DNA of 64,000 nucleotides. Origin: Deltaproteobacteria bacterium (lineage in GTDB: Bacteria > Myxococcota_A > UBA796 > GCA-2862545). Each line of letters begins with the position of its first letter. The stretch's first letter is position 1. The DNA lies in the NCBI GenBank assembly GCA_006226595.1, contig SBGP01000103.1, positions 62,001 to 126,000 of the forward strand, written 5' to 3'. Of this stretch, positions 34,420 to 42,655 are shown piece after piece. Under the pieces are notes generated by a model. The model did not search any database. It saw nothing but the letters and a program-made list of their open reading frames with translations, and was not told the origin of the DNA. The position numbers and the translations under genes are program-made.

Positions 34420-35843
34420 TTCGGCGCCTCCTTCTTCTTCGGGCTCAGGTAGCCCATGGCTTCGAGCAGCTCGGCGGCTTCGGCGTCGCGGTCGGTGCCT
34501 GCACGCTGGCCGAGGGCAGCGTTGGCCTCCACGGCTTCGGCCAGGAGCTCACTGGGTTCGATGGCGGTGCCGTGCAGCTCCTCCGGATCGGCCACCACAT
34601 CGAAGCCGAGGGTGTCGCCGTCCCGCCAGTGCTCCTTCTCCGTGTCGTGCCACACCGCCGCGGAGGTCGTGTCGTACAGACCCTGGTAGCGAGCGGCCCG
34701 GGTGAGGTTCGGCTGGCCGGTGGCACGGATCGGCCGAGGGTGCCGCTTGCCGTCGAGCACGAGGTCGTAGGCCTCGAGTGCGGACATCGGCTCGTCCAGC
34801 GTGAGGTCGGGTCGCTCGGTGTCGAGCACGAGCAGCGGAACGCGCGCCGTCTGTTCCCACAGGTACACGCTGTGATCGATCAGGTCGTGCTCTCCGAGCA
34901 TCTCGCCGTGGTCCGAGGTCACCACCAGCCGGTAGCCCGCGGCGAGCCAGCCGCGCGCCTCGAGCTCGGCGAGGATGCGGGCGAGGCTCTGGTCGGCCTG
35001 CCACACGCCGTGGTCGTACACGTCGACCAGGTGCGCGAGGAACGCGCGTTTCTCGGCTTCGTCCATCTTTCCGAGCTGAAAGCGCGCCCACTGTCCATCG
35101 GGCTCGTCCTCGAAGCCGAGGCTGGGGCGTGCCGGCACCCACTCCGGTGCTCCGAGACCGACGGCGTCGAAGGGCTCGTGCGCGTCGGCCAGATTGACGA
35201 ACAGGAACAGCGGCGTGCCGTCCGTGGGTGCGGCATCGAGGCTGTCGCGGAGCGCGGGCATCACGGCGCGCCCGTGCCAGTCGCCGAACTGCGGCGCGAA
35301 GCGCGCGTCGTCGAAGCCGCGATCGAGGCCCGTGTACCGAGAGACCACCGGGTTCGCCGAGACGGCATGGGTGCTGTAGCCACGGGCGGCGAGCTGTTCG
35401 GACAGGGTGGGGGGCTCTTCGGAGAGGCCGCGCACGGTGAGGTTGCCCTTGGAGATCTCCACCCCTCCGGGAGAGAACTCTGCGCCGTGCTCGGTGACTT
35501 CGAGGCCCGTGAAGTAGCTGGCATGGCTCGGCAGGGTCCAGCTTCCGGGCGCGTAGGCGCGGCAGGACAGGGCGGCGCCAGATGCGGCGAGCGAGGTCAG
35601 GTAGGGGCTCGTGTCGCGCTCGTAGCCGCACGCCGAGAGATGGTCGGCGCGCACCGTGTCGAGGACCACGAAGAGGATGGTGGGTGCGCTCGGCGTCGCG
35701 GTGGTGTGCCAGCTCGCGCGTACCGGTGCCGTGGCCTCGCGCCAGGCGAAGCGCAGCTTGCTGTTCGGAAACGAGGCCTCGATGGCTCCCACGAGCAGGA
35801 GCAGGGCGCTGAGTCCGGCGATGCGCAGGCGGGACGAGGACAT
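34416..35843 (-). CDS. Sulfatase-like (alkaline phosphatase superfamily) hydrolase without the formylglycine motif
   Basis: A 475-residue membrane-anchored enzyme: an N-terminal hydrophobic helix (about 5-22), then the metal-binding start PTILFVVLDTVRADHLSACGY. Where sulfatases have C/S-x-P-x-R, this protein has TLPSH within GSWTLPSHASYFTG. The nucleophile would therefore be Thr and no formylglycine can form. The second metal site VVTSDHGEMLGEHDLIDH is intact. It may be a phosphodiesterase, phosphatase or phosphoethanolamine-type transferase. The ATG at 35843 opens directly into the signal anchor. It is coupled to the hotdog gene. Confidence 0.75.
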   Translation of the reverse strand: MSSSRLRIAGLSALLLLVGAIEASFPNSKLRFAWREATAPVRASWHTTATPSAPTILFVVLDTVRADHLSACGYERDTSPYLTSLAASGAALSCRAYAPGSWTLPSHASYFTGLEVTEHGAEFSPGGVEISKGNLTVRGLSEEPPTLSEQLAARGYSTHAVSANPVVSRYTGLDRGFDDARFAPQFGDWHGRAVMPALRDSLDAAPTDGTPLFLFVNLADAHEPFDAVGLGAPEWVPARPSLGFEDEPDGQWARFQLGKMDEAEKRAFLAHLVDVYDHGVWQADQSLARILAELEARGWLAAGYRLVVTSDHGEMLGEHDLIDHSVYLWEQTARVPLLVLDTERPDLTLDEPMSALEAYDLVLDGKRHPRPIRATGQPNLTRAARYQGLYDTTSAAVWHDTEKEHWRDGDTLGFDVVADPEELHGTAIEPSELLAEAVEANAALGQRAGTDRDAEAAELLEAMGYLSPKKKEAPK

Positions 35844-35887
35844 GTGGGCTCGTACCCGGTGCGTGGGCCCCGGGCCATCCGTCGGGC

Positions 35888-37300
35888 TCACGAGGTGGCC
35901 TCCGCCGACGCCCAGTACTCGATGTACCCGAGGCGCTCGGGGAGCCTGAGCACGCGCGTGGTCCAGAACCGCTCGAGAGCGCCGCGGGGCGCGAGGTCCA
36001 TCACGCCGAGCACGTGCAGGCGGCCGTCGGGGAGGGGTCGCGTGGTGAAGCGCACGCGAAACGGCCCGGGGCTGCGAGCGAATCCGCGGATCCACAGGCC
36101 GACCACCGTCATCGACAGGCCGCCATCGTCGAGGATCTCGGTGCACATGCGGGCCCCGACGCCGAGCTCTTGAAACACTTCGACGAGGGTCGCTTCGCCA
36201 TCGGCCTGGCGAACGACGAAGTCGCTGTCGAACACGCGGATCTCGTCCGCACACCAGAACTCGCGCACGAAGTGCAGCGAGCCATCGTCCCGGCGGAAGA
36301 GGCGAAAGCGTGCGTCGACGTCCTCGAGGTGGCTCTCGTACATGCCCTGCCCGAGCAGGATGGTGGCGACGCGGGCCACCGCGGGAAAGCCCAGGTAGGG
36401 CTCGAGGTGGACGCGCGCAGTCATGCGAAAGTCGCTCATCCGGTCGAACAGCCGGTACACCTGCGGGTGCAGCTGATCGACCTCGTCTCCGAGCACCGCG
36501 CGCAGGTTGGGAACCAGGGACCACGCCTCCCCGATGCGCTCAGCGCCGCGCGCCCTCCGGCGCACGCCGATACGCCACGTGCGGCCCAGGACACCGAGCC
36601 GGGCGGTGTTGTGGACCAGCTGTGCGACCAGGGCTCGGTCGCTCGGCAGCCCATCCGGGGCGCGCGGGCCGCCGAACAGCGTGGCGGCCGCGGCTCGTCC
36701 CACGTAGGTGCGCACGATCATCATGCCCGTGCGGATCTGTCGGCGAAGGACCTCCCACAGCGTGCTCGCGAGAGCGGTCTCGAGGGCGAGCTCGCCAGAG
36801 AGGGCCTGCCGGTCGGCGACACGCGTGCCGAGGGTGACGGCCATGTGCTCTTCGAGCAGTGCCCAGCCGGGGTCGTCGGCGTGTGCGGCCCGCTCTTCGG
36901 CGAACAGGGCGAGCAGGCCCTGGGCACGGACCTTCTCCATGTCTTCGAGGTGGGCCTGGAGCCAGCACTCTTCGCGATAGTCCTGAGGTCGTGCCTCGTC
37001 GTGACTGCGGACGTAGCGCTCCCAAGCCTCGGAGCGCGGCACCTGTTGGCTGCTCACCGGCATCAGCGTGTCCCCGATGCGGTGGTAGGCCTCGGACATG
37101 GCCGCCGAGCGGGTGAGCGCGATGCTCGCCGCGGCGAGCTGGTGCAAGGTGCCGAGGCGTGCGGGATACCGCGCGTAGAACCGGGACAGGCGTCGTGCCC
37201 GCTCACGGGCGTGACGCGAGCGCTCGACGAACGCCGCGACGTCGCGGGCGCCATAGCGCTCGGCCTCGCGCAGCTCGCTCGGGTGGGGAGGGGTGTTCAC
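35888..37300 (-). CDS. Protein of unknown function
   Basis: I do not recognise this 470-residue protein. The first 250 residues are helical and rich in Ala/Arg. The C-terminal 190 residues are beta-rich (LHFVREFWCADEIRVFDSDFVV, FRVRFTTRPLPDGRLHVLGVMD). It has no clear signal peptide or transmembrane helix. It starts with a GTG and ends 44 bases before the sulfatase-like gene on the same strand, so co-transcription is likely. Confidence 0.55.
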   Translation of the reverse strand: MNTPPHPSELREAERYGARDVAAFVERSRHARERARRLSRFYARYPARLGTLHQLAAASIALTRSAAMSEAYHRIGDTLMPVSSQQVPRSEAWERYVRSHDEARPQDYREECWLQAHLEDMEKVRAQGLLALFAEERAAHADDPGWALLEEHMAVTLGTRVADRQALSGELALETALASTLWEVLRRQIRTGMMIVRTYVGRAAAATLFGGPRAPDGLPSDRALVAQLVHNTARLGVLGRTWRIGVRRRARGAERIGEAWSLVPNLRAVLGDEVDQLHPQVYRLFDRMSDFRMTARVHLEPYLGFPAVARVATILLGQGMYESHLEDVDARFRLFRRDDGSLHFVREFWCADEIRVFDSDFVVRQADGEATLVEVFQELGVGARMCTEILDDGGLSMTVVGLWIRGFARSPGPFRVRFTTRPLPDGRLHVLGVMDLAPRGALERFWTTRVLRLPERLGYIEYWASAEATS

Positions 37301-37331
37301 GTCCCGAGCCTACCTGGGAGCCCGAAACGAC

Positions 37332-37359
37332 AAAACCCCTCCGAGCAAGCTCGGAGGGG
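37332..37359 (-). terminator. Intrinsic terminator of the tRNA-Val gene
   Basis: A perfect ten-base-pair GC-rich stem (37336-37345 with 37350-37359, loop CAAG) is followed on the minus strand by TTTT (37335-37332). It begins eight bases after the encoded CCA end of the tRNA. Confidence 0.8.
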
Positions 37360-37366
37360 CTGTCGA

Positions 37367-37441
37367 TGGTGGGCGATACTGGACTTGAACCAGTGACTTC
37401 CACCGTGTGAAGGTGGCACTCTCCCACTGAGTTAATCGCCC
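37367..37441 (-). tRNA. tRNA-Val (anticodon CAC)
   Basis: A full cloverleaf can be drawn. The acceptor stem is GGGCGAT/ATCGCCC, the D arm ACTC/GAGT, the anticodon stem CCACC/GGTGG with loop TTCACAC (anticodon CAC, reading GTG codons), and the T arm ACTGG-TTCAAGT-CCAGT. The discriminator base is A and the CCA end is encoded (37369-37367). The variable loop is five bases. GTG is expected to be a heavily used valine codon in this GC-rich genome. Confidence 0.96.
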
Positions 37442-37462
37442 GGAGAGGTTTGAACGCCCCGC

Positions 37463-37491
37463 GTCTTATGCGGGCCTGTGAGAAGCGTCAA
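37463..37491 (-). promoter_or_regulatory. Putative promoter of the tRNA-Val gene
   Basis: On the minus strand TTGACG (37491-37486) is separated by 17 bases from TAAGAC (37468-37463). Transcription would start near 37456, about 15 bases before the mature tRNA 5' end. The -35 box matches five of six positions and the -10 box three of six. Confidence 0.45.
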
Positions 37492-37557
37492 GGCGAGTTG
37501 TGGTGATTGCCGATCCGCACCTTGGCGGCGCTCGCTGCGTGCTAACGTTCTCGACTC

Positions 37558-38139
37558 ATGGTTCCGAGCGACTTTCGGCTTCCCAACGTGGCCAACGGCC
37601 TGATCACCCGCCTCGAGGGCACACGGCGGAGCTATGCCGACGATCCGGAGTCCGCGAAGGCGGAGTTCCAGCGGATCTCTGAGGAGCACGTCGCTGCCGC
37701 CGCCGACGAACTCGCATCGCTCGACCTCGACGAGCACGACGGGCACCGGCGCTTCCTCGAGCAGGAGATCCGCCAGACCTTCCTGCCGCGCTACACGCGC
37801 CTGGCCGAGCGCATGAACGCACTCGAGTCGACCAACTTCGGCCTCGGCGCCCTCGGAGAGCCGGCTGGCCGGGTCGCGCTCGTCGCCGTCGCCCTCGTCG
37901 GTCTGATGTTCTTCCTCCGCCTGATCTACCTTCCGTGGGCCTGGCCCATGTTCCTCGTCGATGTGTCGGTGCCGTTCTGGCCCGACATCCTTCGCGTGCT
38001 CTATCGGCGCCGCTATGCGGCCCAGCTGCAGGAGCTGCTCGACGACCTCGGCGCGATTCAGGAACAGGCCACTACGTACGCACCGAGCTCGGTCGAGACC
38101 GAGCCCCCCAGACCTCGACCCCAGCGGGAGGCCCAGTGA
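37558..38139 (+). CDS. Membrane protein of unknown function preceding two SPFH genes
   Basis: A 193-residue protein with a helical, acidic N-terminal half (about 1-95) and one long or two short membrane segments (about 103-140, VALVAVALVGLMFFLRLIYLPWAWPMF split by a Pro). A second helical region and a Pro/Arg-rich tail follow. Its stop overlaps the GTG of the first SPFH gene, so it is probably a partner of those proteins. No family is recognised. Confidence 0.6.
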   Translation: MVPSDFRLPNVANGLITRLEGTRRSYADDPESAKAEFQRISEEHVAAAADELASLDLDEHDGHRRFLEQEIRQTFLPRYTRLAERMNALESTNFGLGALGEPAGRVALVAVALVGLMFFLRLIYLPWAWPMFLVDVSVPFWPDILRVLYRRRYAAQLQELLDDLGAIQEQATTYAPSSVETEPPRPRPQREAQ

Positions 38140-39182
38140 CCACCGTCAAGCTCGCTCCACCCCTCAAGCGAGGCCCGCTCCGTGGGCCGGTGGCGGGGGC
38201 CGTCGCAGGCGCCGTGCTCATCGGTGCCGCGGCCCTGTGGTTCTCGTTCACGCAGTACGTCGAGCCCGATCAGTTCGCGGTGAAGCAGGTGTACTTCGGC
38301 CCCCAACAGGGTGTCGGAGAGAGCGTGTACGGACCCGGCCTGCACTTCGTGCTCCCCGGCTACGAGCGCCTGCACGTGTTCCCGCGGGACATGCAGATCC
38401 TCGATCTGAACGACGGCCACGGCAGTAGCGTGATCCCCGATGGGGACGGCCTGACCGCCGCGCCCATCCGCATCCAGACCTCCGAGGGCTACCAGGTCAC
38501 CGTGGACATCACCATGCTCTACCGCGTGGTCGACCCGTACACGGTGCTCACCAAGGTCGGCACCGGGCGGCTGTACGAGTCCAAGGTCGTGCTGCGGCGC
38601 TCGGACAAGATCCTGCGCCAGACCCTCGGTCAGCTCAACGCCGAGGACTTCTACAGCGACACCGTGCGCATGCAAGCGGCCGAAGAGGCGCGCAAGCTGC
38701 TGCAGGAAGACCTCGACGACTGGGGCATCCAGGTCTGGGCCGTGCTCGTGCGCGACTACACCTACGACGATCGCTACCAGGAAGCGATCGAGCAGCGGAA
38801 GATCCAGGACCAGACGGTCTTCAAGAACCAGGCCGAGGCCGTCGCCGCAGAACGGGAGGCCGAGCGACAGCGCGTGCTTGCCGAGGGCAAGGCCACCGTC
38901 GACGTCGAGGGGGAGCGCGGACGCGCCGAGGTCCGCAAGATCGCGGCAGATGCCGACCTGTACTACCGCCAGCGCATCGCCGAGGGGGACCTCCTCGTCG
39001 CGCTCGCCGAGGCCGAGGGCACCAAGCTCGAGAACGCTGCACTGCGGGTTCCGGGCGCCACCAACATCGTCGGCATCGAGATGGCCAAGGCCCTCGATGG
39101 CACCGAGGTGATCATCGTGTCGACCACCGGACAGGGCGCGATGAATCCGCTCGACCTCGATGCGCTGCTGGAGGGCTGGTAA
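38136..39182 (+). CDS. SPFH/band 7 membrane protein (HflK/prohibitin-like)
   Basis: A 348-residue protein with a signal anchor (about 18-40), a band 7 domain (about 40-225, opening VEPDQFAVKQVYFGPQQGVGE) and a coiled coil rich in Ala/Glu/Arg (about 225-300). A C-terminal part follows (ALDGTEVIIVSTTG). SPFH proteins oligomerise into rings or cages that organise membranes or control proteases such as FtsH. It is translationally coupled on both sides (GTGA upstream, TAATG downstream). Confidence 0.82.
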   Translation: MTTVKLAPPLKRGPLRGPVAGAVAGAVLIGAAALWFSFTQYVEPDQFAVKQVYFGPQQGVGESVYGPGLHFVLPGYERLHVFPRDMQILDLNDGHGSSVIPDGDGLTAAPIRIQTSEGYQVTVDITMLYRVVDPYTVLTKVGTGRLYESKVVLRRSDKILRQTLGQLNAEDFYSDTVRMQAAEEARKLLQEDLDDWGIQVWAVLVRDYTYDDRYQEAIEQRKIQDQTVFKNQAEAVAAEREAERQRVLAEGKATVDVEGERGRAEVRKIAADADLYYRQRIAEGDLLVALAEAEGTKLENAALRVPGATNIVGIEMAKALDGTEVIIVSTTGQGAMNPLDLDALLEGW

Positions 39183-40195
39183 TGCGTCACCTCAAGCCCT
39201 TGTTTGTCGCCGCACTCGCGGTCGCCCTCACCGGATGCACCGCGTCCACGGAGTCGACCGAGGTCGGCGTGCTCACCGCCAAGGCCCACCCGCTCTACGG
39301 GCGCGGTGTTCAGGATCAGGTGCAGCCACAGGGCGGTACCTACTTCATGATCCGCCCGCTGTGGGACTGGCACGTCTACGACATCGGCCTGCAGAACCTC
39401 GAGATGCTCCGCGAGACCGGCGAAGGAAGCCGCTCTGGAGATGACTCGCTGCGGTTCAAGACCATCGATGGCAACGACATCTCCGTCAACGTGACCATCG
39501 CGTGGACCATCGCTTCCGATGAGGCGCCGTACCAGCTGCGCTTCGTCGGCAGCAGCACCAACGAGGTCGAGGAGAAGCTCGTCCGGCCAGTGTCCCGCAC
39601 GCTGGTCCGCGATGTGCTCAACCAGCTCACCTCGGAGGAGTACTACCAGGCGGATCGCCGCTTCGAGATGGCCGAAGAGGCAAAGCGACGGCTGAACGCC
39701 GTGCTCAACCCCGAAGGCGTCCTCATCGAGAACGTCCTCCTCGGCGAGCACAAGTTCAACGCCACCTACGAACAGACCATCCGCGACAAGAAGGTCGCCG
39801 AGCAGGAGGCGGCCCGGCTGACCTCCGAGACTCGCGCGGCCAAGGAAGAGATGACCCGCGACCTCGAGCGCGCCAAGGGCACCGTCGGCCAGCAGATCGA
39901 GCAGGCTCGCGGCGAGTCCGAGAAGCGACGTCTCGAGGCGGACGCGCTGTACTTCGAGCGCCAGCGTCAGGCCGAGGCCATCCTCGCAGAGAAGCGAGCG
40001 CTCGCCGAGGGCCTCACCGAGCGCGCGCGGGCGATGAGCGGTGCCGGCGGTGAGGCGATGGTCAAGCTCAAGGTCGCGGAAGCGCTCAAGGGCAAGAAGA
40101 TCATCTTCATTCCCGCGGGCTCGGGCATGGATCTGCGCAACACCGACGTGAACGAGCTCCTCGAGGTCTACGGGGCGAAGAGCCTCTCGAAGTGA
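39182..40195 (+). CDS. SPFH/band 7 protein carrying a lipoprotein signal
   Basis: A 337-residue band 7 protein, partner of the preceding SPFH protein. Instead of a simple transmembrane anchor it has a lipoprotein signal with lipobox ALTGC (Cys20). The band 7 domain covers about 25-195 and is followed by a long coiled coil (about 195-285). The end (KGKKIIFIPAGSGMDLRNTDVNELL) resembles the C-terminal segment of HflC-like proteins. Lipidation is predicted from the sequence, and the arrangement as a lipidated/anchored pair is unusual. Confidence 0.8.
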   Translation: MRHLKPLFVAALAVALTGCTASTESTEVGVLTAKAHPLYGRGVQDQVQPQGGTYFMIRPLWDWHVYDIGLQNLEMLRETGEGSRSGDDSLRFKTIDGNDISVNVTIAWTIASDEAPYQLRFVGSSTNEVEEKLVRPVSRTLVRDVLNQLTSEEYYQADRRFEMAEEAKRRLNAVLNPEGVLIENVLLGEHKFNATYEQTIRDKKVAEQEAARLTSETRAAKEEMTRDLERAKGTVGQQIEQARGESEKRRLEADALYFERQRQAEAILAEKRALAEGLTERARAMSGAGGEAMVKLKVAEALKGKKIIFIPAGSGMDLRNTDVNELLEVYGAKSLSK

Positions 40196-40605
40196 GTCGG
40201 GGGCCGGCCTCGGTCGGCTTCGCCGCCGCCATTCTCGGGCTCGGGCTTGTGTGGTGGGCGGTGGAGGATCGGGTGTCGGCGCCGGAGCTCGGCTCGCCGA
40301 ACCTCGCGGCAGGGGCTGAGGTCATCCTGCCGATCGGCCGGGTCGTGGCCGTGGACGGTGAGCTCGCACAGCTTCGCAAGGAACCCGAGGTCTACACGGT
40401 TCGCGGGGAGGCGGCCTTCGCGGTCGGCGAGGAGTGGACGGTGGGTGGCACGTGGACCGGCGACTCGGTGGAGCTCGCGTGGGCGGTGCCACATCCGGAT
40501 CGAGGCGGGAAGAAGTGGCTCGGTGGCCTCGGGCTCGTGCTGGTGCTTGGCGCGCTCGCCCGGGGGGTTCGCGGTCGCCCCGGACGGATGACGCTGCGTG
40601 GCTGA
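40192..40605 (+). CDS. Small membrane protein of unknown function
   Basis: A GTG-started 137-residue protein with an N-terminal hydrophobic segment (about 7-25) and a C-terminal one (about 108-124). A beta-rich stretch lies between them (VILPIGRVVAVDGELAQLRK, EEWTVGGTWTGDSVELAW). Both ends are probably in the membrane with the middle outside, as in NfeD-like or OB-fold partners of SPFH proteins, although I cannot confirm that family. It overlaps its neighbours on both sides. Confidence 0.55.
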   Translation: MSRGPASVGFAAAILGLGLVWWAVEDRVSAPELGSPNLAAGAEVILPIGRVVAVDGELAQLRKEPEVYTVRGEAAFAVGEEWTVGGTWTGDSVELAWAVPHPDRGGKKWLGGLGLVLVLGALARGVRGRPGRMTLRG

Positions 40606-41110
40606 TCTCGTCACCCATGCGTGTGTGGGCGCGCTGCTCGGTCTGCGCTGGGGCAGGGGGGCGCTCGCGCTCTCAGTGGCTGGGAGCGCGCTTCCAGACG
40701 TGGTGTCCCGTGTGCCGGGTCTCGCGCTCGAGGCGCTGGGCGTCACGCTCGAGCCGGTGCACGCGGTGCTCGTCATCGGACACGCGCCGCTCGGTAGCGC
40801 CCTGTGGGTGGGGCTGCTCGCCCAGCTGTTCGCGGACCGGCGCACGGCTGCGGGCTGGCTTGGTCTCGGAGTGCTCTCGCACTACGTCCTCGACCTTCTC
40901 CAGGACCACCATGGCGTGGGCTACCGCCTGCTCGTGCCGCTCAGCGGCGCGCGGTGGGAGCTCGGATGGATCGGCTCCGAGGCCACGGTCGACTGGGCCG
41001 TCCCGCTGCTGGTGTTCACCGCACTGGCGGTCGCGTGGTTCGGGGAGCGAAGCGACGAAGATCGTCGAAGAACGACTGACGAAGGCTCCGTCGATCTTCG
41101 ACGCCGCTAG
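40598..41110 (+). CDS. YdjM-like (DUF457) membrane-bound hydrolase
   Basis: A 170-residue polytopic protein that opens MADLVTHACVGALLG and continues with GSALPDVVSRVPG and LSHYVLDLLQDHHG. These His/Asp positions match the putative metal-binding pattern of the YdjM/DUF457 family of membrane hydrolases. The biochemical role of the family is not settled. It begins with a GTG within the previous gene and is the last gene of the SPFH operon. Confidence 0.65.
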   Translation: MADLVTHACVGALLGLRWGRGALALSVAGSALPDVVSRVPGLALEALGVTLEPVHAVLVIGHAPLGSALWVGLLAQLFADRRTAAGWLGLGVLSHYVLDLLQDHHGVGYRLLVPLSGARWELGWIGSEATVDWAVPLLVFTALAVAWFGERSDEDRRRTTDEGSVDLRRR

Positions 41111-41163
41111 GCCGCCGCAGCCGTCGATCCGCTGAACATGAGGGTGGGCGTGCGTGCCGCTGC

Positions 41164-41179
41164 TGGCACGGTCCTCGCT
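41164..41179 (+). promoter_or_regulatory. Possible sigma-54-type promoter upstream of ssb
   Basis: TGGCACGGTCCTCGCT matches the -24 element exactly and the -12 element except for C in place of the second T of TTGCW. The GG and GC spacing is correct. It lies 34 bases before the ssb start codon. A chance match is possible in GC-rich DNA. Confidence 0.35.
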
Positions 41180-41213
41180 TTGAGGGGAGGCGAACCCCAA
41201 CAAGGAGGACCTC

Positions 41214-41612
41214 ATGCGAGGCATCAACCAGATCACCCTCATTGGCCGTCTCGGCCGCGACCCCGAGCTCCGTGTGGGCGCCGCTTCCGGCCGGAAGGTG
41301 GCGACCCTCTCGATTGCGACCAACCGAAGCTACAAGCGCGACGACCAGTGGGTCGAGAACACCGACTGGCACAAGGTGAAGTGCTTCGACCGTCTCGCCG
41401 AGCAGGTGCTGTCCCTGCACAAGGGCGATGCGGTCGGCGTGCAGGGCACGCTCGTGTACGACAAGTGGACCGACGCCAGCGGGAACAGCCGGATGCACGC
41501 GGTGATTCGCGCCAACCAGGTCGAGTTCATCCGCGCGCCCCAGGCTCAGTCGCAGGGTCGGCTGCCCGTGTCGCCCGCGGGGTCGAACCCCGAGGCCATC
41601 GAACACGTGTGA
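41214..41612 (+). CDS. ssb: Single-stranded DNA-binding protein
   Basis: A 132-residue SSB with a complete OB fold (INQITLIGRLGRDPELR, VATLSIATNRSYKRD, NTDWHKVKCFDRLAEQV, and a VQGTLVYDKWTD strand). The C-terminal tail is very short and lacks the acidic DDDIPF-like tip that other repair proteins bind; the protein ends EAIEHV. Typical SSBs have 150-180 residues with that tip. AAGGAGG precedes the ATG. It could be a secondary SSB in this genome. Confidence 0.88.
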   Translation: MRGINQITLIGRLGRDPELRVGAASGRKVATLSIATNRSYKRDDQWVENTDWHKVKCFDRLAEQVLSLHKGDAVGVQGTLVYDKWTDASGNSRMHAVIRANQVEFIRAPQAQSQGRLPVSPAGSNPEAIEHV

Positions 41613-41667
41613 GTCGGCGTGCGGCGGGCGAGCGGCGGGATAGGCCTCCTTCGTTGGAGGTTCGTTC

Positions 41668-42483
41668 ATGCGCACTCGTTCGCTCGCCGCTCTCGCGGTC
41701 GGGGCCGTGCTCGCCACGGCCTGCGCCAAGGTCCCGTACACCGGCCGTCGGCAGTTCAACCTGGTGCCCGACGCGATCATGAACGGGCTCGGCAAGCAGT
41801 CGTACGCGAGCATGCTCGGCGGCGCCCAGGTGAAGAAGAGCGGGCGCGAGTCCGAGGTGCTCACCCAGGTGGGGCGCCGGATCTCCCGGGTTGCGAACAA
41901 GCCTGACTACGACTGGCAGTTCTCGATGATCGACGACGCGACGATCAACGCGTGGTGCCTGCCGGGTGGCTACATCGGCTTCTACACGGGCATCCTCCCG
42001 GTGCTTCAGAACGAGGCCGGCATGGCCTTCGTCATGGGACACGAAGTGGGCCACGCCACCGCGCGCCACGGCGCAGAGCGCCTGTCCCAGAACCTCGCGC
42101 TGATGGGCGGACTCGCCGGGCTCGAGCTCTACCTCGCCGGCAAGGAGAAGATGACCCCCGAGCAGCGCGGCATCGTGCTCGGCGCCCTCGGCATCGGTGC
42201 GCAGGTCGGCGTGATGCTCCCGTTCTCGCGAGCGCACGAGAGCGAGGCCGACGTCATCGGGGTGATGTACATGGCGAATGCGGGCTATCCGCCCGCCGAG
42301 TCCCTCGACGTCTGGGACCGCATGGCGGCGCAGACCGGTGGCCAGCCACCGGCGTTCCTGTCGACGCACCCGTCCCACGAGAAGCGCAAGCAGGTCATCC
42401 GCGAGTGGCTGCCCCAGGCCCGCAAGCGCTACGAGCGCAACAAGCTGCCGGGGGACACGCGCGCCACTCTGTGGGGTCGCTGA
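41668..42483 (+). CDS. M48-family zinc metallopeptidase, lipoprotein
   Basis: A 271-residue periplasmic lipoprotein (lipobox ATAC, Cys19) with the M48 zinc motif HEVGHATARHG (about 126) and the third ligand in AHESEADVIGVMYMANAGY (about 190). Its opening YTGRRQFNLVPD is characteristic of the LoiP/BepA-like group, which degrades or assists outer-membrane proteins. GGAGG lies eight bases before the ATG. Confidence 0.88.
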   Translation: MRTRSLAALAVGAVLATACAKVPYTGRRQFNLVPDAIMNGLGKQSYASMLGGAQVKKSGRESEVLTQVGRRISRVANKPDYDWQFSMIDDATINAWCLPGGYIGFYTGILPVLQNEAGMAFVMGHEVGHATARHGAERLSQNLALMGGLAGLELYLAGKEKMTPEQRGIVLGALGIGAQVGVMLPFSRAHESEADVIGVMYMANAGYPPAESLDVWDRMAAQTGGQPPAFLSTHPSHEKRKQVIREWLPQARKRYERNKLPGDTRATLWGR

Positions 42484-42581
42484 GCCCGGTCTCGGTCGAC
42501 GACGCCGAAATCTCGGGTCGACCACCGTCCCGGGGACGGCTCGCGATCGGCTCGCCCGGGTCTCCGTCACGCGGCCTTGGC

Positions 42582-42610
42582 TTGACACGCCCGTGCGGGA
42601 CAGCGATCTT
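42582..42610 (+). promoter_or_regulatory. Putative promoter of the deoxynucleoside kinase-panBC operon
   Basis: TTGACA (42582-42587) is followed after 17 bases by GATCTT (42605-42610, three of six). It lies in the 172-base gap between the peptidase and kinase genes. A short perfect stem CCGTCC-CGG-GGACGG (42525-42539) upstream may mark the end of the peptidase transcript. Confidence 0.4.
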
Positions 42611-42655
42611 CGGCGACCGGCTCGTGCCTCGGGCCACCGTCACCAGGGGAGCGTT

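Noticed and set aside
37336-37359. Long perfect inverted repeat considered as an operator or attachment site
   Set aside because: Followed by TTTT directly after the tRNA on the minus strand, it is better explained as the tRNA terminator. No direct repeat of the tRNA end or integrase gene was seen.
41053-41067. Dyad CGACGA-AGA-TCGTCG considered as an activator site for ssb
   Set aside because: It lies in the coding end of the YdjM-like gene, and such repeats of CGA/TCG are common in this GC-rich sequence.
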